Positions 23,762-32,578 of a DNA stretch of 64,000 bases are shown piece after piece. The notes below the pieces were generated by a model. That model worked only from the letters and a program-made list of their open reading frames with translations. It did no database searches and was not told the DNA's origin. The first letter of the stretch is position 1, and each line of letters begins with the position of its first letter. The DNA is from Levilactobacillus acidifarinae DSM 19394 = JCM 15949 (GTDB taxonomy: Bacteria > Bacillota > Bacilli > Lactobacillales > Lactobacillaceae), in the NCBI RefSeq assembly GCF_001434835.1, contig NZ_AZDV01000026.1, positions 338,073-402,072 on the forward strand, in the 5' to 3' direction. The position numbers were made by a program, and so were the translations under genes.

Positions 23762-25024
23762 TTAACTATGGTAATCCTCCCCATAAATAAATCGGTGGAG
23801 CTTGCGATACTGCTCGCCTAATTTCCGTTCGTTCTGATTATCCTTAGGGTGGTAATACTGACGACCTTCGAGGCCCTGAGGCATGTAGTTTTGCTGGGCA
23901 ATCTGATGCGGTTGCTGAAAGGGGCTATCAATTAACCCACCACCCGTGATTTCCTCCGAATGTTTATAATGCATGTCGCGCAAGCCGCGGGGCATCGGGT
24001 GCAGGTTCGGGTGTTCGGTATCTTGATCCAACTGCTCCCAGGTCTCATCAAACGAGCCAGATTTAGGTGAAATACACATCAGCATCGTGGCAAACATCAG
24101 CGGGTACTTGGCCTTGGGCATGCCCACCTTTTCGGCCTGATTCGCCGCGACCACGATTTGGGTGACCTGTTCCGGGTTGGCCAAGCCAATATAGGTGTAA
24201 GGAATTTCCCGTAAGCGGCGAACCACCGAGGGCAGGTCGTCGTTTTTGAGGAGAATCGCCAAATAGTACAGCGCGGCGTCGGTATCCGAACCGGCCATCG
24301 AGTCCGAATAGGCGGCCAGGTAGTCGTAGTGCTTGGTCGCCTTGCGGTCGTAACTAAAGTGTTGTTGCCGGGCAAAGTGCTGGACGGCCGCCACGGTGAG
24401 CTGGGTGGCGTCGATGGCGTGCAGGGTTTCCAGAATGTTCAAGGCCACCCGGAGGTCTCCGTCGGCCGCGGTGGCAATCAGGTCGAGGGCGGACGCTTCG
24501 ATCTGGTCGTCGTGCCACTGGTAAACCGTGGTGACCGCCCGCTGTAAGGTGGCTTTAATGGCCGCCTCGTCTAACGGTTGAAATTCAAAAATCTGGCAAC
24601 GGGAGCGAATGGCCGGCACGATGGACATGATGGGGTTCTCGGTCGTGGACCCAATCAACATCACGTGGCCATTTTCCAGATGAGGCAGAAGAAAGTCCTG
24701 TAATGTCTTGGTCATGCGGTGAATCTCGTCGATCAATAACACGAACGACTGATGGGGGTACCCGGCGATGGCGTCCGTGAGCTTGGCCTTGTTTTCGGTC
24801 GAGGCGTTAAACGCGACGAACGGATACTTGTTGTTGGCGGCAATGAGCCGCGCCAAGCTGGTTTTACCGGTTCCCGGGGGTCCCCAGAGAATTAGGGGAA
24901 TGTTGACGTGTTGGTCAATGATTTGACGGAGCGGCTGACCGGGGTCTAAAAGCGCGGGTTGTCCCACCATCTGGTCCAATGATTGGGGTCGCAGCTGGTC
25001 GGCTAGGGGGGTATTGAAGGCCAA
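23762..25024 (-). CDS. rarA: Replication-associated recombination protein RarA (MgsA)
   Basis: The 420-residue AAA+ ATPase of the clamp-loader family acts at stalled replication forks. Walker A GPPGTGKT lies at residues 48-55, Walker B LLIDEIHR at ~96-103, sensor 1 GSTTENP at ~125, and the C-terminal tetramerisation region carries RDMHYKHSEE and YYHPKDNQNERKLG. Length is normal. The start is a TTG at 25024 with AAAGGAG seven bases upstream; no ATG fits. It marks the return to the GC-rich backbone on the right of the AT-rich island. Confidence 0.93.
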   Translation of the reverse strand: MAFNTPLADQLRPQSLDQMVGQPALLDPGQPLRQIIDQHVNIPLILWGPPGTGKTSLARLIAANNKYPFVAFNASTENKAKLTDAIAGYPHQSFVLLIDEIHRMTKTLQDFLLPHLENGHVMLIGSTTENPIMSIVPAIRSRCQIFEFQPLDEAAIKATLQRAVTTVYQWHDDQIEASALDLIATAADGDLRVALNILETLHAIDATQLTVAAVQHFARQQHFSYDRKATKHYDYLAAYSDSMAGSDTDAALYYLAILLKNDDLPSVVRRLREIPYTYIGLANPEQVTQIVVAANQAEKVGMPKAKYPLMFATMLMCISPKSGSFDETWEQLDQDTEHPNLHPMPRGLRDMHYKHSEEITGGGLIDSPFQQPHQIAQQNYMPQGLEGRQYYHPKDNQNERKLGEQYRKLHRFIYGEDYHS

Positions 25025-25177
25025 TGGAAGGCTCCTTTCTAGTTGTCTTAACCGTAAAGTTATAGGATAAGCATAGCACGAACCGCCAATCTTGATTTGG
25101 TTTTGGCTCGCTTAGGTAAGGGGAAATGAAGGGTCAAACTGGCACCATGGTGACAACCATTAAAGTGAGGTAATCAG

Positions 25178-25372
25178 ATGGTCAACGTTAAATTTGGTGA
25201 TTTTTTGAAACAGGAATTACAAGACCCTGAGATTAGAGCCGGTTTTGAAAAACAAAATGATAAGCTGTTCGGGCCGTTGCGGTCAGACAAGTTGGAAAAC
25301 AGAAGGCGGCCGATAAAGCGGTATCTCCGCAATTGCCCCGCCACTCAAACTATCAAATTAAGCTGGCACTAA
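25178..25372 (+). pseudogene. Decayed XRE-type antitoxin remnant
   Basis: The ATG at 25178 follows GTGAGG. The first ~32 residues (VKFGDFLKQELQDPEIRAGF) look like the N-terminal extension of HigA-type XRE antitoxins. The open frame then loses family character (RSDKLENRRRPIKRY). In the third frame, from about 25270, the sequence reads AVRQVGKQKAADKAVSPQ, which resembles the first helices of an HTH domain. This suggests a frameshifted relic. No toxin gene is adjacent. It could also be a real 64-residue protein. Confidence 0.45.
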
Positions 25373-25383
25373 ATTTAACAAAA

Positions 25384-25420
25384 GGTCGCCTGAAATCAGC
25401 ATTCAGGCGACCCTTTTGTT
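25384..25420. terminator. Bidirectional terminator
   Basis: GGTCGCCTGAA (25384-25394) pairs with TTCAGGCGACC (25402-25412); T-rich on the plus-strand 3' side and A-rich on the other, serving convergent genes. Confidence 0.9.
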
Positions 25421-25432
25421 TTGGGCCCACGG

Positions 25433-25666
25433 TTAATCTAACCCTAAGCGCTGGCGAATATCGTTACTAGAAACCGTTTCACCGCGACTCATTTTCAGGT
25501 TAGCCCTGGCATCGCGGTAATCCACATCATCGGCCGTTCGTGTCAAAATAGTCGTTCGTAGATAGGTGGTTACCGTAACGCCGTGAAAATCAGCCATGGC
25601 TTTGATCTGTTGATATTGATCAGTTGTGAATTCCAATGAAACATCTTTGGTCTTAGTCACTTTCAT
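25433..25666 (-). CDS. RelB/DinJ-like ribbon-helix-helix antitoxin, no toxin adjacent
   Basis: The 77-residue protein has an N-terminal ribbon-helix-helix (VSLEFTTDQYQQIKAMADFHGVTVTTYLRTTI) and a charged C-terminus (ARANLKMSRGETVSSNDIRQRLGLD), the form of RelB-type antitoxins. The ATG at 25666 is used; a GTG directly before it is possible. The usual relE toxin would follow, but the gene ends a few bases before a bidirectional terminator. It lies 10 bases downstream of the acetyltransferase gene and is likely cotranscribed. An orphan antitoxin or a general DNA-binding protein is possible. Confidence 0.65.
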   Translation of the reverse strand: MKVTKTKDVSLEFTTDQYQQIKAMADFHGVTVTTYLRTTILTRTADDVDYRDARANLKMSRGETVSSNDIRQRLGLD

Positions 25667-25678
25667 CACGTTTCTTTC

Positions 25679-26170
25679 TCATGACGGTTCAATCAAATAA
25701 GCCAAACTATAGTCGTCAACGTAGTGGCCGTTCAGGTAAAACGCGTCTCTGGCCCGCCCCTCAACTTGAAACCCTTGTTGCGTGTAGAACTGACGGGCAA
25801 CTTGGTTGGTGGCTAAAACGTTTAGCTCGATGCGGTGAATCCCTTGCCGCCGGGCTTCGGCCTTTAAGGCGGTCATCAACCGCCCACCGACACCTTGATG
25901 TTGCACATTTTGGGCCACACCAATGCCAATATTCCAGGTGCGGTGCATTGACGGGTAGGGCGACTGGGGGTTCCAAGAAATCATCCCCAGGACTTGCGTT
26001 CCACGAACGGCGACTAATTGGCTGCCGGCTGGGTAACGCTGCCCGTATGCAGCGAGACTTTTAAGACGTACCGGACCGGGACTATTGGTCGAATTCCAGA
26101 TGGTGTGATCGATGGCAAATAGTTGGGCTAAGTCTTGCGTTTCGGAATACCGGATTTTGACGGTGAGCAT
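25679..26170 (-). CDS. GNAT-family N-acetyltransferase
   Basis: The 163-residue GNAT protein transfers an acetyl group from acetyl-CoA. The CoA-binding motif A reads NVQHQGVGGRLMTALKAEARRQG (Q-x-x-G-x-G), followed by RIELNVLATNQVARQFYTQQGF, the typical motif B. It resembles RimI/PhnO-like enzymes acting on small molecules or protein N-termini; the substrate is unknown. The ATG follows AAGGGGG. The RHH gene lies 10 bases downstream. Confidence 0.88.
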   Translation of the reverse strand: MLTVKIRYSETQDLAQLFAIDHTIWNSTNSPGPVRLKSLAAYGQRYPAGSQLVAVRGTQVLGMISWNPQSPYPSMHRTWNIGIGVAQNVQHQGVGGRLMTALKAEARRQGIHRIELNVLATNQVARQFYTQQGFQVEGRARDAFYLNGHYVDDYSLAYLIEPS

Positions 26171-26462
26171 GGTTTTTAACCCCCTTAGGTTATTGACGAT
26201 GATTTATAATTATCGTTATGGCGGTGACCTAGTTACCCATGCCGTTCGAAAGCCTAACGGTTAGCTGGCACCACGGGTGTGCATGGAGATCAAGTTTAGC
26301 CTTAATCATTCCCACGCCACTTCTACAGGACTTGTTTAACTACTGATGATATGATTCAATTAAGAATTCTTAATCTAGGCTTCCGGCCGGAACATCGGGT
26401 TAACCGGCATATCAATAATTAAACTCACTGCTAATCGTACTGCGCATTAAAGGAGAATACCA

Positions 26463-27032
26463 ATGACGTTATCATCAACTGACGAAAAGCTTCATCAAGC
26501 CTATCTGCAGCTCATCCTAGACTATCCAATATATAAAATCAAAGTGAGTCAGGTCACCCAAAAAGCCGGTGTCAGTCGGGGGACTTTTTATACCCACTAC
26601 GACTCAATCGCTGACTTACTAGAGGATATTGAATTTAGCTTACTTGAGGCCATTCCGAAAACACCGAATCTGAACCAAACGTTAAAAAATACGGCGGTGA
26701 TTTACGACTTACTAATTAAGAAGCTCGCGTATTTAAAAACTAAGTTACCCGTTCTCCGGGCACTCATGAGCGACCATGGCGATCCCCATTTTAAGTACGA
26801 ATTAAATCAGTATTTCTTACCGGACATTTTAGAATACGCTAAATTTAATCAAGGATTGGCCTTGGATTCATTACAAGTGACCTTAGTTAACGAAGCACTG
26901 AACGGCTCAAGAATGAGCATCTTGCAGTGGTGGGCTTATCATTCCGAGACACTAACAATTGAGCAATTGGCCGCCTTCTTAACGCAATATGTCCAGTCAG
27001 TGACCAGTTCTTTGAAAATGAATTCACATTAA
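26463..27032 (+). CDS. TetR/AcrR-family transcriptional regulator
   Basis: The 189-residue protein has an N-terminal HTH (IKVSQVTQKAGVSRGTFYTHYDSIADLLEDI) and a C-terminal region of the TetR_C type found in putative dihydroxyacetone-kinase-type regulators (DUF-like; MSILQWWAYHSETLTIEQLA). The ATG follows AAAGGAG. No target gene is adjacent in the same direction; the neighbour on the right is convergent. A palindromic stretch GCCGG...CCGGC lies about 70-90 bases upstream and could be its own operator. Confidence 0.85.
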   Translation: MTLSSTDEKLHQAYLQLILDYPIYKIKVSQVTQKAGVSRGTFYTHYDSIADLLEDIEFSLLEAIPKTPNLNQTLKNTAVIYDLLIKKLAYLKTKLPVLRALMSDHGDPHFKYELNQYFLPDILEYAKFNQGLALDSLQVTLVNEALNGSRMSILQWWAYHSETLTIEQLAAFLTQYVQSVTSSLKMNSH

Positions 27033-27036
27033 AATA

Positions 27037-27090
27037 GGCTTCCAGAAAAGGCTGAGAGTATTGTCCCAGCCCCTTCAAGGAAGCCCGTTT
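27037..27090. terminator. Terminator between convergent genes
   Basis: GGCTTCC (27037-27043) pairs with GGAAGCC (27079-27085), with inner GGCTG/CAGCC, followed by CGTTTT. Confidence 0.85.
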
Positions 27091-27116
27091 TAAGTCGACG
27101 ATGGTCGCGATACAGA

Positions 27117-27899
27117 TTACTTGCTTTCGGCTAATAATTTTAACATTTCACCGACCTCTAGGGCAAAGTGAATAGTGTGACCATCCGCGATAGCTTTGGG
27201 GGCATCCTTCGGGCAGAAAAAGGTAGAAACAATCTTTAATCCGCCCGCTACAGGTTTCACTTCGTGGATGGCGCCCACGTGAATGTCAAAACCATCCGCC
27301 AATTGAAGCGCTCCTGCAACGCATACGGGGTAGTCTGTATGGCGTTGAGCACCCGTGAAGGACGGGATTTCTGGGGTAGCAACGCCCTTGGTCATGGTTG
27401 GTTCACCAAAGCACCCGAACGCTTCCATAATCGTTTGCCCACTTTGAATCGTGCCCTTGACTCCATAATGTTCGGGCATGATCTGGTACGGGGTTTCCCC
27501 ATCCTGAGCAGTGGCCATCGCTGCTTGAAAGTCTGCGAGCGTTAAACCTTGAATATCAAATTTTGTGACGCCGAGCCAACAACCTTGTTCCTCAATGGGG
27601 CGTTGGTTAAATTGTTTCCATCGCCGTTCGGAATCATCAAACAGGGGTTTCATCAGGTCATAGGTTTGATCAGCTCCTAGCCGGGTATGCGTTTTTTCTA
27701 ATAAGTTAAGTGCCTGATCGGGTTCGAGCCAATTTAAGTCCGCCGAGGAATAATCCCGGCCGTTGGCATCCGTCAATTTAACGCCCAATTCCTTAAACTC
27801 GTGCAGGACGTGTAATGCCCGTTCATACTTAAGTCGTTGTAACTGATCGCTCGAATACGCTTTGTCGTCTAACGTGATCGCCATTTTAAAATTACTCAT
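27117..27899 (-). CDS. Hypothetical protein, possible DAPG-hydrolase-like metal enzyme
   Basis: The 260-residue soluble protein has no signal peptide. The second half contains PEHYGV, a TIMEAFGCFGEP segment and, near the end, GHTIHFALEVGEMLKLLAES. A His-x3-Glu pair at the C-terminus followed by a leucine-rich helix recalls the zinc site of phloroglucinol hydrolases (PhlG fold), but the resemblance is weak and I do not claim the activity. The start at 27899 is chosen from GAGGGA six bases upstream. It is divergent from marR at 28070, so the palindrome at 28032-28047 may also affect it. Confidence 0.55.
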   Translation of the reverse strand: MSNFKMAITLDDKAYSSDQLQRLKYERALHVLHEFKELGVKLTDANGRDYSSADLNWLEPDQALNLLEKTHTRLGADQTYDLMKPLFDDSERRWKQFNQRPIEEQGCWLGVTKFDIQGLTLADFQAAMATAQDGETPYQIMPEHYGVKGTIQSGQTIMEAFGCFGEPTMTKGVATPEIPSFTGAQRHTDYPVCVAGALQLADGFDIHVGAIHEVKPVAGGLKIVSTFFCPKDAPKAIADGHTIHFALEVGEMLKLLAESK

Positions 27900-28014
27900 C
27901 ATTAATCCCTCATTTCTCAAGTGTTGAGCTTATTGTACTGAATCCGCGCTAGGGGCAATGAACATTTTTTCTGTTTTGTTCAATTCAGAAGTTACCTGCC
28001 TGAACTTAAAAAAG

Positions 28015-28047
28015 TTGACTTTTAATAATAAGTGTAGCATACTACGC
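28015..28047 (+). promoter_or_regulatory. marR promoter with overlapping operator
   Basis: TTGACT (28015-28020) and CATACT (28038-28043) are 17 bases apart. The palindrome GTAG-CATA-CTAC (28034-28045, extended to 28032-28047) covers the -10 box. A related site, GTAG-CTAG-CTAC, lies before the MFS gene at 28563-28574. Confidence 0.75.
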
Positions 28048-28069
28048 TTTATCGAAAGGAAGTCAGCCG

Positions 28070-28519
28070 ATGAATACCATATTTGAAGATAATATTGGAC
28101 GAAATTTAAAAACCCTCAATAATCTGGTAGAAAAAAAGTTGAACAACGATTTACGCTCGTTAGGCGTCAACCTCACCGGAACCCAGATGTCCGTACTGAT
28201 GCAACTATTTACGAATCAAGGAACGCCGTTAACCCAAAAACAGATCGAAACCGAGCTAAAACTTAGTCATCCCACGACGCGCGGTATCAATAAGCGACTG
28301 GTGAAAGCGGGCTTAGTGGAAACTCAGGTCGTTCCGACGGACAAACGGCAGGTTCAGCTGCAATTAACGGCAAAGGGGCAGGAGCTGATTACGACCTACA
28401 GCAGCCAACTAGAAAAACAAGTCGCACTCGTTGAAACCCAAATGCTCCGCGGAATTAGCCCTGAAACGCAGACAGTTGTTCTCGCGGCCATCCGCACGAT
28501 GATTCACAACATGGCGTAA
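28070..28519 (+). CDS. MarR-family transcriptional regulator
   Basis: The 149-residue winged-helix protein has LTQKQIETELKLSHPTTRGINKRLVKAGLVETQVVPTDKRQVQLQLTAKG as the MarR core. The ATG follows GAAAGGAAG. It is followed by an MFS gene 79 bases downstream. The same GTAG-N4-CTAC palindrome occurs in its own promoter and directly before the MFS gene, so it probably represses both. Confidence 0.9.
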   Translation: MNTIFEDNIGRNLKTLNNLVEKKLNNDLRSLGVNLTGTQMSVLMQLFTNQGTPLTQKQIETELKLSHPTTRGINKRLVKAGLVETQVVPTDKRQVQLQLTAKGQELITTYSSQLEKQVALVETQMLRGISPETQTVVLAAIRTMIHNMA

Positions 28520-28560
28520 ATAAGGTAGGCCACAAGAGGGCCTATTATTTTTAAACAAAA

Positions 28561-28575
28561 GTGTAGCTAGCTACG
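28561..28575. promoter_or_regulatory. Second MarR operator, before the MFS gene
   Basis: GTGTAGCTAGCTACG contains the perfect 12-base palindrome GTAGCTAGCTAC (28563-28574). Together with 28032-28047 it gives the consensus GTGTAG-N4-CTACG. Confidence 0.75.
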
Positions 28576-28597
28576 ATTATGAAAGGAAGTTTTGCGA

Positions 28598-30019
28598 TTG
28601 ATTACAATTAATTCATCAACGAAAACAAAAAACCGCATGCTGGGGGTCCTCTTAATTGGGGCCTTCACGATGTTACTCACCGAAACCTTCTTTAACAACG
28701 CCTTACCGACGATCATCAAGCAATTTGCGGTGACCCAGTCAACCGCCCAATGGGTGAGCACCGGGTACCAACTAGTTGCCGGACTGATGATTCCGGTTTC
28801 GGCCTGGGTCTTTCACCGCTTTAATACCCGCTACACGTTTATCACGTTGGTCGGTCTATTTTTAAGCGGGTGCCTACTGGGATTCTTCGCAAATTCCTTT
28901 GGCGCCTTATTGGCGGGGCGTCTGATTCAAGCGGTGGCCGCTGGTTCGATGATTCCGTTGATTCAAAACGTCGTGCTCGTCCTGTATCCGGTGGAACGGC
29001 GTGGAACCGTGATGGGGGTCATTGGGCTGGTCGTCGCGTTTGGTCCGGCCCTGGGACCGACGGTGGGGGGCTGGATCATTGACAGCTTAGGACTGAAATG
29101 GTTATCGGGTTCGCTAATTCCCTTGACGCTACTGTTACTCGTGGCCGCGATTTTCTGGGTACGCCCAGTTGTCCAAACTGAAAACGTTAAGGTCGACGGG
29201 TGGTCGATCTTAGCCTCTTCGTTAGGATTTGGCGCCTTACTCTATGGTTTCTCGGAGATTGGCAACACCGGTAGTTTGAGCTGGGTCAGCACCATTTTCT
29301 TAATCGGTGGTCTGGTCATTTTAGGCCTGTTTGGTCGGCGTCAGCTCAAGTTGGCCAACCCGTTAATCAATCTTACGGTCTTTAAAAACCACGTCTTTAC
29401 GTTGACCACGGCCCTAAGCGCGTTAAGCAACATTGCGCTGTTAGGGGTTGAATTGGTTCTCCCATTATACCTACAACGCGTGCACGGTCTTTCCGCGCTG
29501 GCTTCTGGCTTGGTTTTACTCCCCGGCGCCTTATTAGAAGGTCTCATGAGTCCCATCTCCGGGAAATTATACGATAAATATGGCATTAAACCCATTTCGT
29601 TGGTGGGATTTGGTGTGATGGCCCTGGGAACCTTTCCCATGCTCTTCTTGACGTCAACGACTAACTTAGTTTGGATCGCCGTGGCGTACGCCTTTCGTAT
29701 TATCGGGGTCGCCACCGTCATGATGCCAACCTTTACCGAGGGGATCAACGCCTTAGCTCCCGAACTGTCGATTCACGGCAACGCGGCGTCTTCCACCGTT
29801 CGTCAAATTGCGGGGTCACTGGGAACGGCCGTTTTGATGATGCTGGTCTCGTTTGGGACTCAAGGTGGGCGCACCGAACACCTATCTCAGGTGGCGCAGT
29901 TAAATCACGGGTACTGGTTCTCATTTTTAGCGGCCTTTTTGATGGCAATCCTAGGCTTAGTCCTCTCCTTAGCGTTGAAGCGCAAACCAGCCGTGACCAC
30001 CGAAAACCAACAAGGGTAG
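28598..30019 (+). CDS. MFS multidrug transporter, DHA2 (EmrB/QacA) type
   Basis: The ~473-residue, 14-helix membrane protein resembles the MFS at 6947 (LTETFFNNALPTIIKQF versus LTETLLNNGLANIAQGF; both have a V-AFGPALGPT/V-ALAPAIGPT helix-5 motif), so the two are paralogues. No ATG lies close to the AAAGGAAG site (28582-28589); the TTG at 28598 is eight bases from it and is chosen over the TTG at 28592. It is controlled by the MarR palindrome at 28561-28575. A bidirectional terminator follows. Confidence 0.87.
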   Translation: MITINSSTKTKNRMLGVLLIGAFTMLLTETFFNNALPTIIKQFAVTQSTAQWVSTGYQLVAGLMIPVSAWVFHRFNTRYTFITLVGLFLSGCLLGFFANSFGALLAGRLIQAVAAGSMIPLIQNVVLVLYPVERRGTVMGVIGLVVAFGPALGPTVGGWIIDSLGLKWLSGSLIPLTLLLLVAAIFWVRPVVQTENVKVDGWSILASSLGFGALLYGFSEIGNTGSLSWVSTIFLIGGLVILGLFGRRQLKLANPLINLTVFKNHVFTLTTALSALSNIALLGVELVLPLYLQRVHGLSALASGLVLLPGALLEGLMSPISGKLYDKYGIKPISLVGFGVMALGTFPMLFLTSTTNLVWIAVAYAFRIIGVATVMMPTFTEGINALAPELSIHGNAASSTVRQIAGSLGTAVLMMLVSFGTQGGRTEHLSQVAQLNHGYWFSFLAAFLMAILGLVLSLALKRKPAVTTENQQG

Positions 30020-30127
30020 GCGTTAGGCCAACGGATGGTGATTATTTGAGCGTTCCATTCTGGTCCCATTCGAATTTTGTTTTGGTGGGCCGTTACGAGG
30101 CAACGGTAAGCGAGGTAAGTAGTCGCT

Positions 30128-30174
30128 AAAAAGTCCCTAAGATTGGGTGTTCCGACCAACCTTAGGGACTTTTT
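30128..30174. terminator. Bidirectional terminator, 14-bp stem
   Basis: AAAAAGTCCCTAAG (30128-30141) pairs with CTTAGGGACTTTTT (30161-30174), with TTGG/CCAA in the loop. It serves the MFS gene and the convergent xerS gene. Confidence 0.92.
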
Positions 30175-30223
30175 GAATGATAGATAAATAAACTGCACGT
30201 TCAAATCTTTGTTGATATAATTT

Positions 30224-31288
30224 TTACAGTTTCTTTAACCCATCCCGTTGCTCCTCATCGATCATATGGGTGTACAACCCGGTGGCGCTGGTAGAGTTCT
30301 GTCCCAACTGAGTGGCCACGAGTTGCTCGTTCTTGGTGGCCAGATAAAGCTTGGACGCCAGTGTATGGCGCAACTTATGCGGCGTGATCCGCACCTTGAA
30401 GGCCGCCGAGTACTTGGCGACCATCTTTTCGATGGTGTTGGCCTGCATGCGCGACGCCTGCCCGCGGTAAATGGTTAAAAATAGGGCCCGGTCCCCGGGG
30501 GCCGCATGGTACAAGGCTGGTCGCTGGTCCACGTAGGCCTGAATGTAGGGCATGGTCCAGGGCGCAATTGGTACCGTATCGCGCTGGCCACCCTTACGAA
30601 TCACGCCAATCGTACTGGTCTTCAGGTTCAAGTGACGCAAATCGGCGTTGGCGGCCTCCGACACCCGCAGGCCACTACCCAGTAACAGGGCGTTAATCGC
30701 TAAATCGCGAACCTTATCACGCCGAAAGTAGCGTTTTTGCGTCGGGGTCAACAGTGCCTCGTATTTGTCGTCAATGAAGGCCAGGTAGTCGTGGTCCGTG
30801 TTGCCCAGCATCAGCTTGGTCTTCAGGTTCGCCGCCCGGGTGGCATAGGTCTCGTTAGTCCGCACCAGGGCAATTTTGTGCATCACGTTGCGGTCGAAGT
30901 AGGCCTCCCCGTGTTCATCTTCCGTATCCTCGGTCAGGTATTTAAATAGTGAGGAGAGGGCGTTTAACGACCGGTTAATGGTCGGGTGTGACCGACTCCC
31001 GGGGGCGCCGTTGTCCTTGGTCTGGTTCAAGAGGGCGGACTTATACAGCTCCACGGTCTCTTTTTTCAGATGGGCCAAGACGTCGAGCTGAAGGTCGGCC
31101 GGTTTAGCGGCGGGGGTCAGGCCCTCACTAATCAGCCAGTTAAAAAACCGGCGAAATTCGGTCAGGTACTGGTACAGGGTTGCCGGCGACAAGGGAATCG
31201 TGGCCTTGGCCTGGTAGTACTCCTGGACGAACCAGGGTGCCGTCGCGAGTTCTTGGTCGATTAATTTTAAGTAGTGCTGTTTTTCCAT
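30224..31288 (-). CDS. xerS: Tyrosine recombinase XerS (chromosome dimer resolution)
   Basis: The 354-residue size and the N-terminus (KQHYLKLIDQELATAPWFVQEYYQ) fit XerS, the single Xer recombinase of streptococci and lactobacilli that resolves chromosome dimers at a dif-SL site. Catalytic residues seen are Arg in GLRVSEAA, Lys in RKGGQRD, His-x2-Arg in TPHKLRHTLAS and Tyr in TGLYTHM. The usual His of LGH is Gln here (QLGQNSTSAT). The ATG at 31288 behind GGAGG is chosen over the TTG at 31303. I found no convincing dif-SL repeat nearby. Confidence 0.9.
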   Translation of the reverse strand: MEKQHYLKLIDQELATAPWFVQEYYQAKATIPLSPATLYQYLTEFRRFFNWLISEGLTPAAKPADLQLDVLAHLKKETVELYKSALLNQTKDNGAPGSRSHPTINRSLNALSSLFKYLTEDTEDEHGEAYFDRNVMHKIALVRTNETYATRAANLKTKLMLGNTDHDYLAFIDDKYEALLTPTQKRYFRRDKVRDLAINALLLGSGLRVSEAANADLRHLNLKTSTIGVIRKGGQRDTVPIAPWTMPYIQAYVDQRPALYHAAPGDRALFLTIYRGQASRMQANTIEKMVAKYSAAFKVRITPHKLRHTLASKLYLATKNEQLVATQLGQNSTSATGLYTHMIDEEQRDGLKKL

Positions 31289-31526
31289 AAGCGAGGCCTC
31301 CAAACGTTGGTTCTAATGGTTTCATGATACCAAGAAAGCGTCCGGAATGACAACCAATGTTCTCTAACTAACGGTGCCGCCCCAGTTTGCGCCAAACGCG
31401 GTGGTGTTGCATAAGTAAAACTGATAAATAACCAGCTTATTTAGAATTGGTCAATTGGGCATTGACGCGTAAACTAAGACTTATCAATTAACTTAAAGCC
31501 CAAATAGCAATGGAGGAGATTTTAAG

Positions 31527-32564
31527 ATGAAAGCAGCAACGTTTATGACACCCGGCAAAATGGTCGTTAAGGATTACGCGAAACCCGAAATTCAGAAACC
31601 CACGGACGCCATCATCAAAATCGTGCGGGCCTGTGTCTGTGGCTCCGATTTATGGTGGTACCGCGGGATTGCCAAGCGTGAAGCCGGTTCAACCACCGGG
31701 CACGAGGCCATCGGAATCGTCGATGCCGTGGGCGCGGACGTCAAGGACGTGCAAGTCGGCGACTTCGTCATCGCACCCTTCACTCACGGCTGTGGTCACT
31801 GTGCCGCTTGTTTGGCGGGCTTTGACGGCGATTGCTTAAACCAAGAAGCCGGGGGCAACGGGGGGTACCAAGGCGAATACCTGCGTTTTACCAACGCCAA
31901 CTGGGCGCTAGTCAAGGTTCCCGGCCAACCCGCCGACTACTCCGACGAAATGCTTAACAATCTTTTGGCCTTAGCCGACGTGATGGCGACCGGTTACCAC
32001 GCCGCGGCCAGTGCCGAGGTTAAAAAGGATGACACCGTCGTCGTGCTGGGCGATGGCGCCGTGGGATTGTGTGGCGTGATTGCGGCTAAGTTGTTAGGCG
32101 CCAAGCGCATCATTGCGATGAGTCGTCACGCCGACCGGCAGGCCTTAGCTAAGGAATTTGGGGCCACGGATATCATCGCTGAACGGGGTGACGAAGCCGT
32201 TGCCAAGGTCATGGCCTTGACCGGGGCCGGGGCCGACGCGGTCCTCGAATGTGTCGGCACGGAACAGTCCATCGACACCGCCGTTAAGGTCGGCCGTCCC
32301 GGGGCCGTCGTCGGTCGCGTGGGCGTGCCCCAAAAGCCGGAAATGAACACTAACAACTTGTTCTGGAAGAACATCGGACTACGGGGCGGTATTGCGTCCG
32401 TTACGTCCGATGACCGGAAAATTTTGTTAGACGCCGTCCTCAAGGGCGACATCCATCCCGGGAAGGTCTTTACGCAACGGTTTACCCTCGACCAAATTCA
32501 GGCGGCCTATGAAGCCATGGATCACCGGGAAGCCATCAAGTCATTGTTAGTCATTAGTGATTAA
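31527..32564 (+). CDS. Zinc-dependent alcohol dehydrogenase (MDR family)
   Basis: The 345-residue enzyme oxidises or reduces alcohols/aldehydes with NAD(P). The catalytic zinc ligand Cys lies in ACVCGSDLWWY, the His in TTGHEAIG; the structural zinc loop is reduced to CGHCAACLAGFDGDC with four cysteines, which is complete. The Rossmann motif VVLGDGAVGLCG follows. TTGACG at 31462-31467 may be a -35 box. The ribosome site GGAGGAG precedes the ATG. It forms an operon with the NAD(P)-binding protein 14 bases downstream. Confidence 0.9.
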   Translation: MKAATFMTPGKMVVKDYAKPEIQKPTDAIIKIVRACVCGSDLWWYRGIAKREAGSTTGHEAIGIVDAVGADVKDVQVGDFVIAPFTHGCGHCAACLAGFDGDCLNQEAGGNGGYQGEYLRFTNANWALVKVPGQPADYSDEMLNNLLALADVMATGYHAAASAEVKKDDTVVVLGDGAVGLCGVIAAKLLGAKRIIAMSRHADRQALAKEFGATDIIAERGDEAVAKVMALTGAGADAVLECVGTEQSIDTAVKVGRPGAVVGRVGVPQKPEMNTNNLFWKNIGLRGGIASVTSDDRKILLDAVLKGDIHPGKVFTQRFTLDQIQAAYEAMDHREAIKSLLVISD

Positions 32565-32578
32565 AAGGAGCTCATCTA

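Noticed and set aside
31289-31526. dif-SL site upstream of xerS
   Set aside because: No sequence with the expected paired half-sites was recognised in the gap.
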